Assembly (NCBI GenBank): GCA_017458285.1
Contig: JAFTFU010000002.1
Location: 1 to 64,000, forward strand
Direction: 5' to 3'
DNA: 64,000 nucleotides
Source of the DNA: Clostridia bacterium
GTDB taxonomy: Bacteria; Bacillota; Clostridia; TANB77; CAG-508
Shown here piece after piece: positions 27,951-36,904 of this stretch. Below the pieces are notes generated by a model that saw nothing but the letters and a program-made list of their open reading frames with translations, was not told the DNA's origin and made no database searches. The position numbers and the translations under genes were made by a program. Each line of letters starts with the position of its first letter. The stretch's first letter is position 1.

Positions 27951-28424
27951 TTATGTATTTTTCTTATAATTTGTGTTGTTGAATGTATTTGGAATACTAT
28001 TTTTATCTTTTGTTAGGCTAAACCAAGCATAACGTGATAACAGTCCTTCGTTCTCAGATAAAAGAGTATCGTGCATAGACAATAGTTTGTCTAACTGATT
28101 TGCATTACTAAAAGCATGAAAGTCATTTGAACTTAAATTGACTTTTAATAACGTAGGTGTGCGTATATATGTAGAATCAAGATACTCTAACAACAAATAA
28201 TTACTTATTATCTCTATTTCTAAATCAGATAAATCACAATTAAATTGTTTTAACTCATCGTCTTTATCATTTAGATTTATTCGACATATATAAAACTTCG
28301 GTATTGCCGAAATTAAAAAATCATATAAATACTCCTCTATTTCTTCTGATGTCATTATAGGAATTTCATAAGAATGGAACTTAGATAACACATTTGAATA
28401 TATTTTGTTATATGGAGTAGACAT
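27951..28424 (-). CDS. Head-tail connector candidate
   Basis: A protein of about 157 residues, start MSTPYNKIYSNVLSKFHSYE after GGGTGA. Largely helical (EEIEEYLYDFLISAIPKFY; DLEIEIISNYLLLEYLDSTY), the usual build of adaptor proteins that bind below the portal. It follows the capsid block and precedes the neck proteins. Assignment by position and helical content. Confidence 0.5.
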   Translation of the reverse strand: MSTPYNKIYSNVLSKFHSYEIPIMTSEEIEEYLYDFLISAIPKFYICRINLNDKDDELKQFNCDLSDLEIEIISNYLLLEYLDSTYIRTPTLLKVNLSSNDFHAFSNANQLDKLLSMHDTLLSENEGLLSRYAWFSLTKDKNSIPNTFNNTNYKKNT

Positions 28425-28450
28425 ATTAATCACCCATTCCTATGTTTAAA

Positions 28451-29014
28451 TCAAAGTAAAGAAATTAAATCTAAGTTTAAGTATCTTTCCAAAGTTCTAA
28501 TGACTGAAATATCTGTAATTTCACCATTGGCAATCATACTCTTAATCTTATTGAAAACCGCAATTTTCAAACCAGTAGGAGTAGCAATAATATTTTCACA
28601 AATGTCGCAAATAGTTGCTCTTGTATAATTTTCTCCATTCATAAGCAATTCGTATTTTTTATAATTTTTAGTCAGACCGAATTTATTAATTACCCTATCG
28701 TCAAGTGGCTTTAACCATAAATCTTTAAAGTAACCCTTTGAATTTCGCCACATATTTTTTAAAGTATCGTAAGTTAAAAATTCTGAATGACCTACTTGTT
28801 CCCATTCATAAAAATCATTAGTTCTATTATCTTGATAACTGACATGGGGAATAAGGGAAATTACTTCAATTTCATCTGTATCAACAAGTGGCTTAACCAC
28901 TTCTGTATTTTTTATTTCAACACCATTATCCATATTGTTGATAGCAGAGCTGTCTTTTACAACAGCTCCGTCATCAACAACGCTGGATTTAGATGTGGAT
29001 TTTGTTCTTGCCAT
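28451..29014 (-). CDS. Protein following the major capsid gene, unknown
   Basis: A protein of about 187 residues; the ATG at 29014 follows AGGTGGAG with normal spacing. Ser/Asp-rich N-terminus (MARTKSTSKSSVVDDG), then a folded C-terminal half (YFKDLWLKPLDDRVINKFGL; YTRATICDICENIIATPTG). It might be a connector or capsid accessory; I do not recognise a family. Confidence 0.5.
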   Translation of the reverse strand: MARTKSTSKSSVVDDGAVVKDSSAINNMDNGVEIKNTEVVKPLVDTDEIEVISLIPHVSYQDNRTNDFYEWEQVGHSEFLTYDTLKNMWRNSKGYFKDLWLKPLDDRVINKFGLTKNYKKYELLMNGENYTRATICDICENIIATPTGLKIAVFNKIKSMIANGEITDISVIRTLERYLNLDLISLL

Positions 29015-29083
29015 ATTTGCTCCACCTTTCAATCTAAAACCAATTTATAATTATATAAATAAACAGACAAAACCATTTTACGG

Positions 29084-30118
29084 TTAATTAAAAGTAAACA
29101 ATCCAGTGTAAGTAGGAAGTACAAGTCCCATTCCAATAAGTGTCTGAACTTGAAAATCAATAGTCATATCATTGTTCTTCTTGCCTGTAGTGTCCATGTC
29201 TGACCTTGTGTCACCAATAACCTCCAGTTTAATAGGTTTAGTATCGCCGCCAAGAATAAAGAGTTGAGAATCATTAAGTGCAAGATTAAATGTACCAGAC
29301 TGAAGCGTTTGAGGAATAACCATAAGTTTATTACCTTCCCACTCACCGATAGAACCTGTAGCTGCTTTTGCCTCTTTCTGAGAGTTAGAGAACATCTTGT
29401 CAGGAACGATACCAGCGAGTTTTCTTAAAGCACCTTTAGTACCAGCAATAGTAAGACTTGCATAACCACCAGCAGCGGCTACTTTATCACAAAGACCGCC
29501 AACAGCAGCTTCGGAGTTTCCGTTTGAAGAGAAATCAGAAGGAATAGCATTGGCAACATTTTGGAACTGTGCATAAAGTCTATCCTGTATATATTTATTA
29601 ATTGAAAGATAAACTTTATCAATCAGTTTCTCCAAAGGTGTAATGCCAATAAGGAATCTTTCAAGCTCCTCATAAACATGAATATAAATCCACTCTTTAG
29701 GAAGTGTAATCTCAGAACCAAGATCAATAGCTTGTCTATTAGTGTCCCAGTGGTTACCGGCGAATGTTGCAACAGAAAGCAAGCCACCTTCAGAATAAAA
29801 AGCAGACTTATCGCCCAATGCTCTATTCTTAACCTCCACAAAAGAGTCAATAAAAGGAGATTCAAGAACGTTATCGCCGATAGTGACATTTACAATCTCC
29901 TCAATAATCTCAAACATTACGATATTATTACGTCTAAATGCCTGATAAAGAGTTTTCCCTTTAAGAATGTCCTCTTGAATAGTTTTTCTCAAATAATTTT
30001 CAAGGTCTTTCTTTGTAACCTTTTCATTATCAATATGTGCAGAATAATCATTCCTTGCAAGGTCAAGAGCAAGGTCAAATACTTGCTGTTCTTGCTGTGT
30101 AAAATTAGTATATGCCAT
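29084..30118 (-). CDS. Major capsid protein (HK97-like fold expected)
   Basis: A 344-residue protein starting MAYTNFTQQEQQVFDLAL. The N-terminal ~90 residues are helical and the rest alpha/beta with a long Gly/Ala-rich stretch (GGLCDKVAAAGGYASLTIAG) and conserved-looking ends (NDSQLFILGG, TIDFQVQTLIGMGLVLP). Length, position directly after the decoration and protease-scaffold genes, and a strong ribosome site (AAGGAG) fit a major capsid protein. The HK97 fold is inferred from the terminase/portal/protease context. Confidence 0.82.
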   Translation of the reverse strand: MAYTNFTQQEQQVFDLALDLARNDYSAHIDNEKVTKKDLENYLRKTIQEDILKGKTLYQAFRRNNIVMFEIIEEIVNVTIGDNVLESPFIDSFVEVKNRALGDKSAFYSEGGLLSVATFAGNHWDTNRQAIDLGSEITLPKEWIYIHVYEELERFLIGITPLEKLIDKVYLSINKYIQDRLYAQFQNVANAIPSDFSSNGNSEAAVGGLCDKVAAAGGYASLTIAGTKGALRKLAGIVPDKMFSNSQKEAKAATGSIGEWEGNKLMVIPQTLQSGTFNLALNDSQLFILGGDTKPIKLEVIGDTRSDMDTTGKKNNDMTIDFQVQTLIGMGLVLPTYTGLFTFN

Positions 30119-30141
30119 AATTAATCACTCCTTTTCTTTGA

Positions 30142-30717
30142 TTATACGGTTACATCTGTAATTTTAATTTCATATATATCCGTCTTACTACCGTATGTAT
30201 GTGCAGCAGTTACAAGAGTAGCACCAGATATACGCTTACGCATAACCTGACCAACAACTACACCAGATGAAGGTTTAGTAGTAGCGGCAACAAGTTTACC
30301 TGTTGTACTATCAATAGATGTATATACGGCGGTTGTAGTAAAGTCTGTAACAGTAGTAACGACAGACTGGGTAGCAGATGTCACGCCATCAATAGAAATA
30401 CCAAATTCATCATTTTTCTTTACTACTCTTACTCTAAATCTTGTGCCAGCAGGAATAATATAGTTATCCCTACGCTGATTTGTAATTCTACTTGTATCTT
30501 CAGTCCATGCAGGATTATCTACTACAACAATATCACCAATTTTAAGACCTGATTTTGTACCAGCCTTAAAGTTATATGTATTAGATTCACCAGTTGCAAG
30601 ACCGTCAAGATAACCAAATGTACCATTTTCAATATCTGTAGTTGCAACAGCATCAAAAATTCTTTCCGCATAACGTGTGCTACCAAGGTTTACGCTTTCA
30701 AAAACTGTATATGCCAT
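30142..30717 (-). CDS. Capsid decoration / head fibre protein candidate
   Basis: A 191-residue beta-rich protein, MAYTVFESVNLGSTRYAERIF, with Thr/Val-rich repeats (TQSVVTTVTDFTTTAVYTS). No membrane segment. It lies between the protease-scaffold and major capsid genes, where decoration proteins occur; RBS GGAGGAG. Assigned by position and composition. Confidence 0.6.
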   Translation of the reverse strand: MAYTVFESVNLGSTRYAERIFDAVATTDIENGTFGYLDGLATGESNTYNFKAGTKSGLKIGDIVVVDNPAWTEDTSRITNQRRDNYIIPAGTRFRVRVVKKNDEFGISIDGVTSATQSVVTTVTDFTTTAVYTSIDSTTGKLVAATTKPSSGVVVGQVMRKRISGATLVTAAHTYGSKTDIYEIKITDVTV

Positions 30718-30738
30718 AATAAAACTCCTCCTTAAATT

Positions 30739-31530
30739 TTATTCGCCGACAGGAATGTTACCGTATTTTGTAACAACAAATTTACTGTCAGTAGTATCAT
30801 CATCCATAATTCCTAACTTAACTGAATCATTTTTACTGAAATTTGTTCCCATATTTTGCTTACCAAAAATTGCATAACATTTTACTTCAATATCAGAAAC
30901 AGTCATATCTTCTAAAAGACCTTTTTCAAAATTGTCTTTTAAAGAAATAAAATCAGCATTATCTTTTAATGCTGATTCAAATTTTGTAAATATTTGATTT
31001 TTCTCAGCTATTTCCGCAGTTTTGTTTCTTACCTGTTCATCTTGAACATAAGCATCATACTTGATTTTCATATCATCATATTTCGCTTTTATAGCAATAT
31101 AATCTTTTTGTACGGCAGTACAATCATTTTGTACAGCTGTATAATCAGCCTGTATGTCTGCGACCTTTTGATTTGCTTCTTCGACTTTCTGAAATGCTTT
31201 ATCTTCAATTTGAGTAATATCAGCGCCAATATCAAAAACAGTTTCAGAAGATTGTGTACCATCTACATAATCTTCATAAACTATTTTCTTTCTTTTAGCG
31301 GATTCAAAATTAACAATAGGTTTATCACCATCTACTGTATAAGGACAGCCGTAAAATCCATAATTCTTTCTATCACGAACAATTACTTCGCTGTCTTGAA
31401 TATCTACTAAACGATAACGAGAGATAGAATCACCCCATCTATCTGTTATCATTTCACTTTGAGAAACAATATTGCCAATATCTTCAAATTGTTCTATTGT
31501 AGTCTGAAAGTCTGTATTAGAATTAGACAT
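30739..31530 (-). CDS. Possible internally started scaffold protein
   Basis: Within the protease-scaffold gene, AAGGAGG (31541-31547) precedes an in-frame ATG at 31530 by ten bases. Starting there gives a 263-residue acidic coiled-coil protein (MSNSNTDFQTTIEQFEDIG...), the scaffold part alone, as in lambda C/Nu3. Direct evidence is limited to the ribosome site and frame; the GGN codons could encode it by chance. Confidence 0.45.
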   Translation of the reverse strand: MSNSNTDFQTTIEQFEDIGNIVSQSEMITDRWGDSISRYRLVDIQDSEVIVRDRKNYGFYGCPYTVDGDKPIVNFESAKRKKIVYEDYVDGTQSSETVFDIGADITQIEDKAFQKVEEANQKVADIQADYTAVQNDCTAVQKDYIAIKAKYDDMKIKYDAYVQDEQVRNKTAEIAEKNQIFTKFESALKDNADFISLKDNFEKGLLEDMTVSDIEVKCYAIFGKQNMGTNFSKNDSVKLGIMDDDTTDSKFVVTKYGNIPVGE

Positions 31531-32280
31531 TTTTTCATTACCTCCTTGCGTAAAATCAGTGTTTTGACTTTGTGTTGAATTAGAATTTATTTTTGCAAAT
31601 TCCGTGTATTTATTATTCAATTCATCTTGTATTTTCTTTATAAAATCTGATACAGTAAATTGAACTTCAACAGTTGAGTTAATCATTGCAGGACTATATT
31701 TGTCGCCTAAAATACAAGCAGCTCTAAATGAAAACTTTGTAAAATGGAACAATCCATTTTCATCCTCATATCCATCATAGGAATCTTCATCATCCCATAA
31801 TTCCATAGAATGAGATTTAATAATATCTCTTTTCATTATTTCTGAGCTATCTTCAAACATATCCCACATTATACCATCAACGACTAAAAATGTTCTTGTC
31901 TCACCATCATCACATAATCTTTCCTCGTAATGTGCATTATTATCTTCAGATGATAAAATAACACCATAAGCTGAACCAACATATTTATGTTCAATCCCAT
32001 TTTCAGTTTTTACGATAATATATCTATGGTCAGAAAAATCGTTTGTATCTTTATCATCTTTACTCCCATTATCTTCTACGAAGCCAACAATAGGTACATA
32101 TTGTAAAGTAGGAATAGCTTTATCAACTACTTCTTTTTCAAAAACTGAACCGTTAAAGTTCTGACCAAGATGTAAAAGCCATATTTTTACTTTGATAAAT
32201 CTTTTACTTTCGTCATTTATATCATCTATCTTTTGAAACATTACAGGAAGTGATAATTTTGACTTGACTTTTACTGACAT
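30739..32280 (-). CDS. Prohead protease fused to scaffold
   Basis: A 513-residue protein. Residues 1-~235 look like a capsid maturation protease (GSAYGVILSSEDNNAHYEER, HSMELWDDEDSYDGY, FHFTKFSFRAACILGDKYSPA). Residues ~250-500 form a long acidic coiled coil (EANQKVADIQADYTAVQND and similar) typical of scaffolding. A second in-frame ATG at 31530 has AAGGAGG upstream and could make the scaffold part alone. The protease cleaves scaffold after prohead assembly. The protease class cannot be fixed by eye. Confidence 0.72.
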   Translation of the reverse strand: MSVKVKSKLSLPVMFQKIDDINDESKRFIKVKIWLLHLGQNFNGSVFEKEVVDKAIPTLQYVPIVGFVEDNGSKDDKDTNDFSDHRYIIVKTENGIEHKYVGSAYGVILSSEDNNAHYEERLCDDGETRTFLVVDGIMWDMFEDSSEIMKRDIIKSHSMELWDDEDSYDGYEDENGLFHFTKFSFRAACILGDKYSPAMINSTVEVQFTVSDFIKKIQDELNNKYTEFAKINSNSTQSQNTDFTQGGNEKMSNSNTDFQTTIEQFEDIGNIVSQSEMITDRWGDSISRYRLVDIQDSEVIVRDRKNYGFYGCPYTVDGDKPIVNFESAKRKKIVYEDYVDGTQSSETVFDIGADITQIEDKAFQKVEEANQKVADIQADYTAVQNDCTAVQKDYIAIKAKYDDMKIKYDAYVQDEQVRNKTAEIAEKNQIFTKFESALKDNADFISLKDNFEKGLLEDMTVSDIEVKCYAIFGKQNMGTNFSKNDSVKLGIMDDDTTDSKFVVTKYGNIPVGE

Positions 32281-32292
32281 ACCATCACCGCC

Positions 32293-33834
32293 TTACATAT
32301 TATTTTTATCTCCATCAACACTCTTTTCACCTTCATCAGATAATGGTTTGCCTACCGAATCATTTGTAGGTCTGCCAGTCTGACTCGAAGAATTATAAGA
32401 AGAATTGAGGGGAACAAAGTTATTTTTAAAATCAAAAATATCTTTATGCAAAATATAAGACCCCATCGTTCTTGATGGAGTCATGTCTAATGTTGCTAAC
32501 CATTTATCAATAACCGTTGCACCTAAAGTACAAGCCTCCTTGTATCGTTTAGAAACATTATCTCTATTAAAAATTGTAATATCCAATAGATAAAAATTGA
32601 ACTTATATGTTTTTTTGTTATATCCTTTTAATTTAATATAACGATTGCACCATCGTTCTAATTGTCTATAAATATTGTAAATAAAAGCAGAATCATTTTC
32701 TATAGAATACGTAACTGCTGTAGCTGAAGCAGAACCATTAAACAATTCCTTGGTTTCGCCGGAGCTATTGTATAATTCATCAACTGCATCAGATACATTA
32801 TTCCGAGTATTAGCAGAATCTTTAAAACTTATAGCTTGACCCGTAGAACCCAATGTATGTATTAAACCAATATCATCACTCATATTCTCTTTGTTAATCT
32901 CTGCAAATATTCGCAATGTATCGGGTGTCAGTAAAGGCTTGTCAACCATTTTTTCATCAATAGGAACTTTCACCATAATTGCCTTATAGTTATCAGTTCT
33001 TGCTGATTGTAGTTTTAATTGTTTATAAACATCGACATCTAAAATATCTTTAATCAAATTAATTAAAACAGGGAATGGGTAAGACCATTGATTGTTAAAC
33101 TTTATACAGATCTGTTTATCTGAGGGTGGCAAATACCATTTATCAATTATGTCTTTTTTGTAATCATTGTATGCCTGTTGTACATAATCAGGATAAGCAG
33201 ATAGTTTATCTTTGTTTATAGCAGATAAGTTTATTATAAAATTATATAATCCATCGTCGATTTGATATAATTTACAAATATTATAATTTATCTCTTGATA
33301 ATAAAAAGTATTATCATTTTCTACAACTAAACCACAATAAATATCTTGATAAGGCAATACTCTTACTATTTTTGAAAATTCATGTTTAATATTCATATTT
33401 TCAAATTTTGATGCGATAGCATTATAAGCTGTTTTAACAGTTTTAATATTTGCTTTATGTGAAATATCATATAAGTCTATCCACCAACAAAATAAAGCCA
33501 TATTACCATATAACATATTTAATCTATAATAATGAGGCGAACTGTGCATTAACATTCTTGATACCGATAATAATACTTTCCAATAATGCTTTGGATATTT
33601 TATGGCAGTTAAAATTGTATCTAACTTATATTCTCCCAAACAACCAGTTTCTAATATATTGGTATTTAAACATAAATCATTTATCATCAATCTTCTAAAA
33701 GAGCTATAATCAATATTATTATTTTTTATTGAATCATTGAATCTTTGTTCATCTTTTTTGTAGTCTTCTTTAGAGTAAATAGTTCGATATTGATATTGTT
33801 TTTGTTTACTTTCTTTCTTAGATTTTTTGCCCAT
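32293..33834 (-). CDS. Portal protein
   Basis: A protein of about 513 residues starting MGKKSKKESKQKQYQYRTIY, with GAGGTGA eight bases before the ATG at 33834. It lies between the large terminase and protease genes, the universal place for the portal. The middle-to-late region has the helical stem/wing feel (WCNRYIKLKGYNKKTYKF), and the C-terminus is a disordered Ser/Asp-rich tail (NSSYNSSSQTGRPTNDS). Portal dodecamers are the DNA gate and nucleate the capsid. Confidence 0.82.
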   Translation of the reverse strand: MGKKSKKESKQKQYQYRTIYSKEDYKKDEQRFNDSIKNNNIDYSSFRRLMINDLCLNTNILETGCLGEYKLDTILTAIKYPKHYWKVLLSVSRMLMHSSPHYYRLNMLYGNMALFCWWIDLYDISHKANIKTVKTAYNAIASKFENMNIKHEFSKIVRVLPYQDIYCGLVVENDNTFYYQEINYNICKLYQIDDGLYNFIINLSAINKDKLSAYPDYVQQAYNDYKKDIIDKWYLPPSDKQICIKFNNQWSYPFPVLINLIKDILDVDVYKQLKLQSARTDNYKAIMVKVPIDEKMVDKPLLTPDTLRIFAEINKENMSDDIGLIHTLGSTGQAISFKDSANTRNNVSDAVDELYNSSGETKELFNGSASATAVTYSIENDSAFIYNIYRQLERWCNRYIKLKGYNKKTYKFNFYLLDITIFNRDNVSKRYKEACTLGATVIDKWLATLDMTPSRTMGSYILHKDIFDFKNNFVPLNSSYNSSSQTGRPTNDSVGKPLSDEGEKSVDGDKNNM

Positions 33835-33853
33835 AACACAATTCACCTCAATT

Positions 33854-35752
33854 CTAATATATTTTAGGTTTGCGATTTAATTGCCTTAACCCTTTAGCAT
33901 AATTCCTCATTGTATAATCATGCGGTAGTTTTTTAAACAATTCTTTTTCTATTTGTCTTTGCACCCAATAATTATACGCAGCAGAACTATATCTATCTTT
34001 TCTCGCACCTGATTTTTCCTTTATCTGAATTTGCGTACCTACAACTTTATGCTGTAAACCTACTAATTCTCTGACGAACAAATCTGTGTTGATATATGGT
34101 AATTGCAAGGACAATCTATCACTTGGTATCATTTTATTATAACCTTTAAAGTTATCTTTTAATATTTCTTCACTTTCATCTTTAGAAACTAATAAATTAA
34201 TTTTATTATTTTGAATACCTGTTCGCAGTTGAGTACATAATTCTGTGTTTAAACTATCATACGCTTGTATAGCCCATATTACCTTCTGTGCATTTTGTTG
34301 AGCAAACGACTCATTCAAATCCTTATTCTTTTTTAAAACATCAGTTTCGTAACAAGCTAATGCTGGATATACTATTCCTGTATGGGTATCAATTAAATCT
34401 TTCATCAATTCTTGTACAATAGGCAATCCTAAACCTCCAGCATCTATTGCTAAATCAGTTGCTTTAAAATAATCAAATAGTATTCTTATTTTTAATGCCA
34501 AATCACTACCGATAATTCCCTCTATGCTTGTTAAATAAACAAAATTTCCAATATATGTATTTCTATTTGTAGGTATAGCACGATTTAAAATAATAGAACT
34601 TGCATCGTTTTTATGCCTTGTAGAAGCCATCAATGCAATATCTACCGATAATATTCTTCTTTCGTTTAACAATAAATCGGGTATAGCAGGAATAACTAAA
34701 TTTTTAGACAAGTCATTTTTAAAATAATAAGGTATTTCAATTTTTCGTATGTTTAACAAATCATCATAATCAAAGAAAGCACCATCTGAGTCTCCAAAAA
34801 ACAACCCTTCCATTTCAATAGAAAATTTTATTTCGTCAAAATCATCTTCGCTCATTTCATCTTGTATTTGTTCTCTCGATAATAAATTATTTTTAATTGC
34901 GATTTGATATGGTAGATCGCAAACAAAGTATTTTTTATCATCTCTTAACATATTTTTAAAATACGTTCGTGCTTTTGTGAAAGACCAGTGACTTTTATAA
35001 TAAGCCGAGCCTGTATATATTTCTTTGTTTCTTTCTTGTAAATGTGCGTATTCTGGTAAATCTAAATATGCTGGATGTCTTGGTGCTGTTAAAAATCTAC
35101 GCAATACAGTGTTGATTGTATTCAAATCTAACATCCAAAATTCATCAATAAAAAGAATATTTGCTCTTGCACCTCTGGCTGTATCAGATGGTGTAACGAC
35201 TTTAATCCAAGAACCATTTGCAAATTGTATTTCAGCTTTGTTTTCACCAACAACAGAATACGTTATTTCTTTCCGTAGATTTTCCGAACCCCATCCATAG
35301 TTCTTCATTAAATCTTCTGTTATCTTTAACAACATTTCATTTCCTTGCCTTCTTGTACTTGCAGCAACTACTATTTTAGTATGTGGAAATAAAATAGCAT
35401 AAGTACAAGCACATATACTATCAAGAAATGTTTTACCTTGCCCCCTACTGGCGATATATAGACTATAGTTGTTATGTAAAAATTCCCATAACAATACCTT
35501 TTGAAAATTCTTTAAATTAATATTAAGATAATGCTCCACAAAGAGATGCGGATTTGCTCTAAATATCCCCACAAATTTAGCAATCTTTTTTAAAAATTCT
35601 AAATACTTATCATTTATTTGAATAGTCTTGTGTTTTTCTATTGCCTCATTAACACTATTATCTTTGTCATAATCCTCATAATCATTATCAGAAACATTTC
35701 TATCTAAAACCACGCCATCATCTATGTTTTTAATATTCATTTCGTCAATCAT
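33854..35752 (-). CDS. Terminase large subunit
   Basis: A packaging ATPase-nuclease of about 632 residues. Walker A YIASRGQGKTFLDS (~residue 105), Walker B with catalytic Glu ILFIDEFWM (~205), and RNase-H-like nuclease acidic motifs (ILSVDIALM ~370; DLAIDAGGLG ~440) followed by RKDRYSSAAYNYW. The gene overlaps the end of the upstream gene; a GTG at 35764 and the ATG at 35752 are both possible starts with weak ribosome sites. The enzyme cuts concatemers and pumps DNA into the prohead through the portal. Confidence 0.93.
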   Translation of the reverse strand: MIDEMNIKNIDDGVVLDRNVSDNDYEDYDKDNSVNEAIEKHKTIQINDKYLEFLKKIAKFVGIFRANPHLFVEHYLNINLKNFQKVLLWEFLHNNYSLYIASRGQGKTFLDSICACTYAILFPHTKIVVAASTRRQGNEMLLKITEDLMKNYGWGSENLRKEITYSVVGENKAEIQFANGSWIKVVTPSDTARGARANILFIDEFWMLDLNTINTVLRRFLTAPRHPAYLDLPEYAHLQERNKEIYTGSAYYKSHWSFTKARTYFKNMLRDDKKYFVCDLPYQIAIKNNLLSREQIQDEMSEDDFDEIKFSIEMEGLFFGDSDGAFFDYDDLLNIRKIEIPYYFKNDLSKNLVIPAIPDLLLNERRILSVDIALMASTRHKNDASSIILNRAIPTNRNTYIGNFVYLTSIEGIIGSDLALKIRILFDYFKATDLAIDAGGLGLPIVQELMKDLIDTHTGIVYPALACYETDVLKKNKDLNESFAQQNAQKVIWAIQAYDSLNTELCTQLRTGIQNNKINLLVSKDESEEILKDNFKGYNKMIPSDRLSLQLPYINTDLFVRELVGLQHKVVGTQIQIKEKSGARKDRYSSAAYNYWVQRQIEKELFKKLPHDYTMRNYAKGLRQLNRKPKIY

Positions 35753-35763
35753 AATATCGCCCA

Positions 35764-36873
35764 CTACTCTTCAGAATTGGAGTTGCCGCCTATACCACCA
35801 AAAATGTTATCAAATGATGTTTCCGAATCATAATCATCTTCATATTGTGGTTTATTAACAGTAAATTGTTTCATTAGTTTAGAGTATGTTTCAGAATAAA
35901 AGTTCTGTATTCCGACCGCTTTGCAAGTATGTCCTCTTATAAATCCATCTAATTCGCCTATATGATCTATATCAGCCAAATGTCCTTGTGGCGTAGGAAT
36001 AGGTTTTAAAATTGTATCTTCCCATATTTCTGCCATTTCACCCAATGTGCGTTTATCGGTAGATAAAATATCGTTTTCTTTACTTTGTTTCGGCTGTAAT
36101 TTACCTGTGTCAAGCAAATCTTTAAATGTCCTATCTAAGTCTTTTGTATCTTCACCAGCGATATTAGCTTTATGTGCTTTCCATCTATTAAAACATATTG
36201 CCTTAAATACTTCTTCTTGTGCTTTAGTCTGACATTCATGCCGAGAAGTCCAATCGTCATATTCGTTTTGTAAAAACACATAATCGTCTGAATTAAGACC
36301 ACTACCAAAAAACTTACTTGCTTTAGTAACAATAGCTTCTTGATTAAAATCATCATCATTAAAACTCGACATTAGTTTTTGTTTTTTTTTTATATCTTGA
36401 TAATCTTTAAAAATTGTATCATTGTAATCTTTGGTTTTATATTGAAGTAATTTAACATGACGAAAATAATAAGGCATAAAACTCAATTCATTTTTTGAAT
36501 TATCATTCTTTTTGGTAAATTCTGTCATTGCATTTTCATACAAATCATCTGAATAATATAAATCAAATGACATACATATTCGTTGTGTTGCTTTTTTGTC
36601 AGGATTTTTATACTCTCTATTTTGACATTCTTTTAAGTATTCATCATATATTTTATTAATACAATCTTTACAATACGGCAATTTACCTTTTGCTTTGTAT
36701 AAAATACTATCAGAATCATAGTATTCATTTATATCATTATCCTCGCCACAACAAGCACAAGACATCATAATCTTTGCTGTTTTGTCTTTGGGAGGTCTAC
36801 CTCTTGGTCTTGGGTTGGATTGCACATCAGAAAGTGATATATCAATTTTAGGTGGTCTACCTCTTTTACTCAT
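35764..36873 (-). CDS. Probable terminase small subunit with AT-hooks and zinc finger
   Basis: A 369-residue DNA-binding protein directly upstream of the large terminase. It has two AT-hook motifs (RGRPPK at ~5 and ~24) and a four-Cys finger (CACCGEDND ... YCKDCINK, ~39-73), then a helical charged domain (WTSRHECQTKAQEEVFKA). Overlap with the large subunit gene implies coupled translation. AT-hooks would suit recognition of an AT-rich pac/cos site. It is larger than most small terminases, so it may have additional functions. Confidence 0.7.
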   Translation of the reverse strand: MSKRGRPPKIDISLSDVQSNPRPRGRPPKDKTAKIMMSCACCGEDNDINEYYDSDSILYKAKGKLPYCKDCINKIYDEYLKECQNREYKNPDKKATQRICMSFDLYYSDDLYENAMTEFTKKNDNSKNELSFMPYYFRHVKLLQYKTKDYNDTIFKDYQDIKKKQKLMSSFNDDDFNQEAIVTKASKFFGSGLNSDDYVFLQNEYDDWTSRHECQTKAQEEVFKAICFNRWKAHKANIAGEDTKDLDRTFKDLLDTGKLQPKQSKENDILSTDKRTLGEMAEIWEDTILKPIPTPQGHLADIDHIGELDGFIRGHTCKAVGIQNFYSETYSKLMKQFTVNKPQYEDDYDSETSFDNIFGGIGGNSNSEE

Positions 36874-36904
36874 ACTTCACACCATCTTTCAATTTTCTTT
36901 TTTG

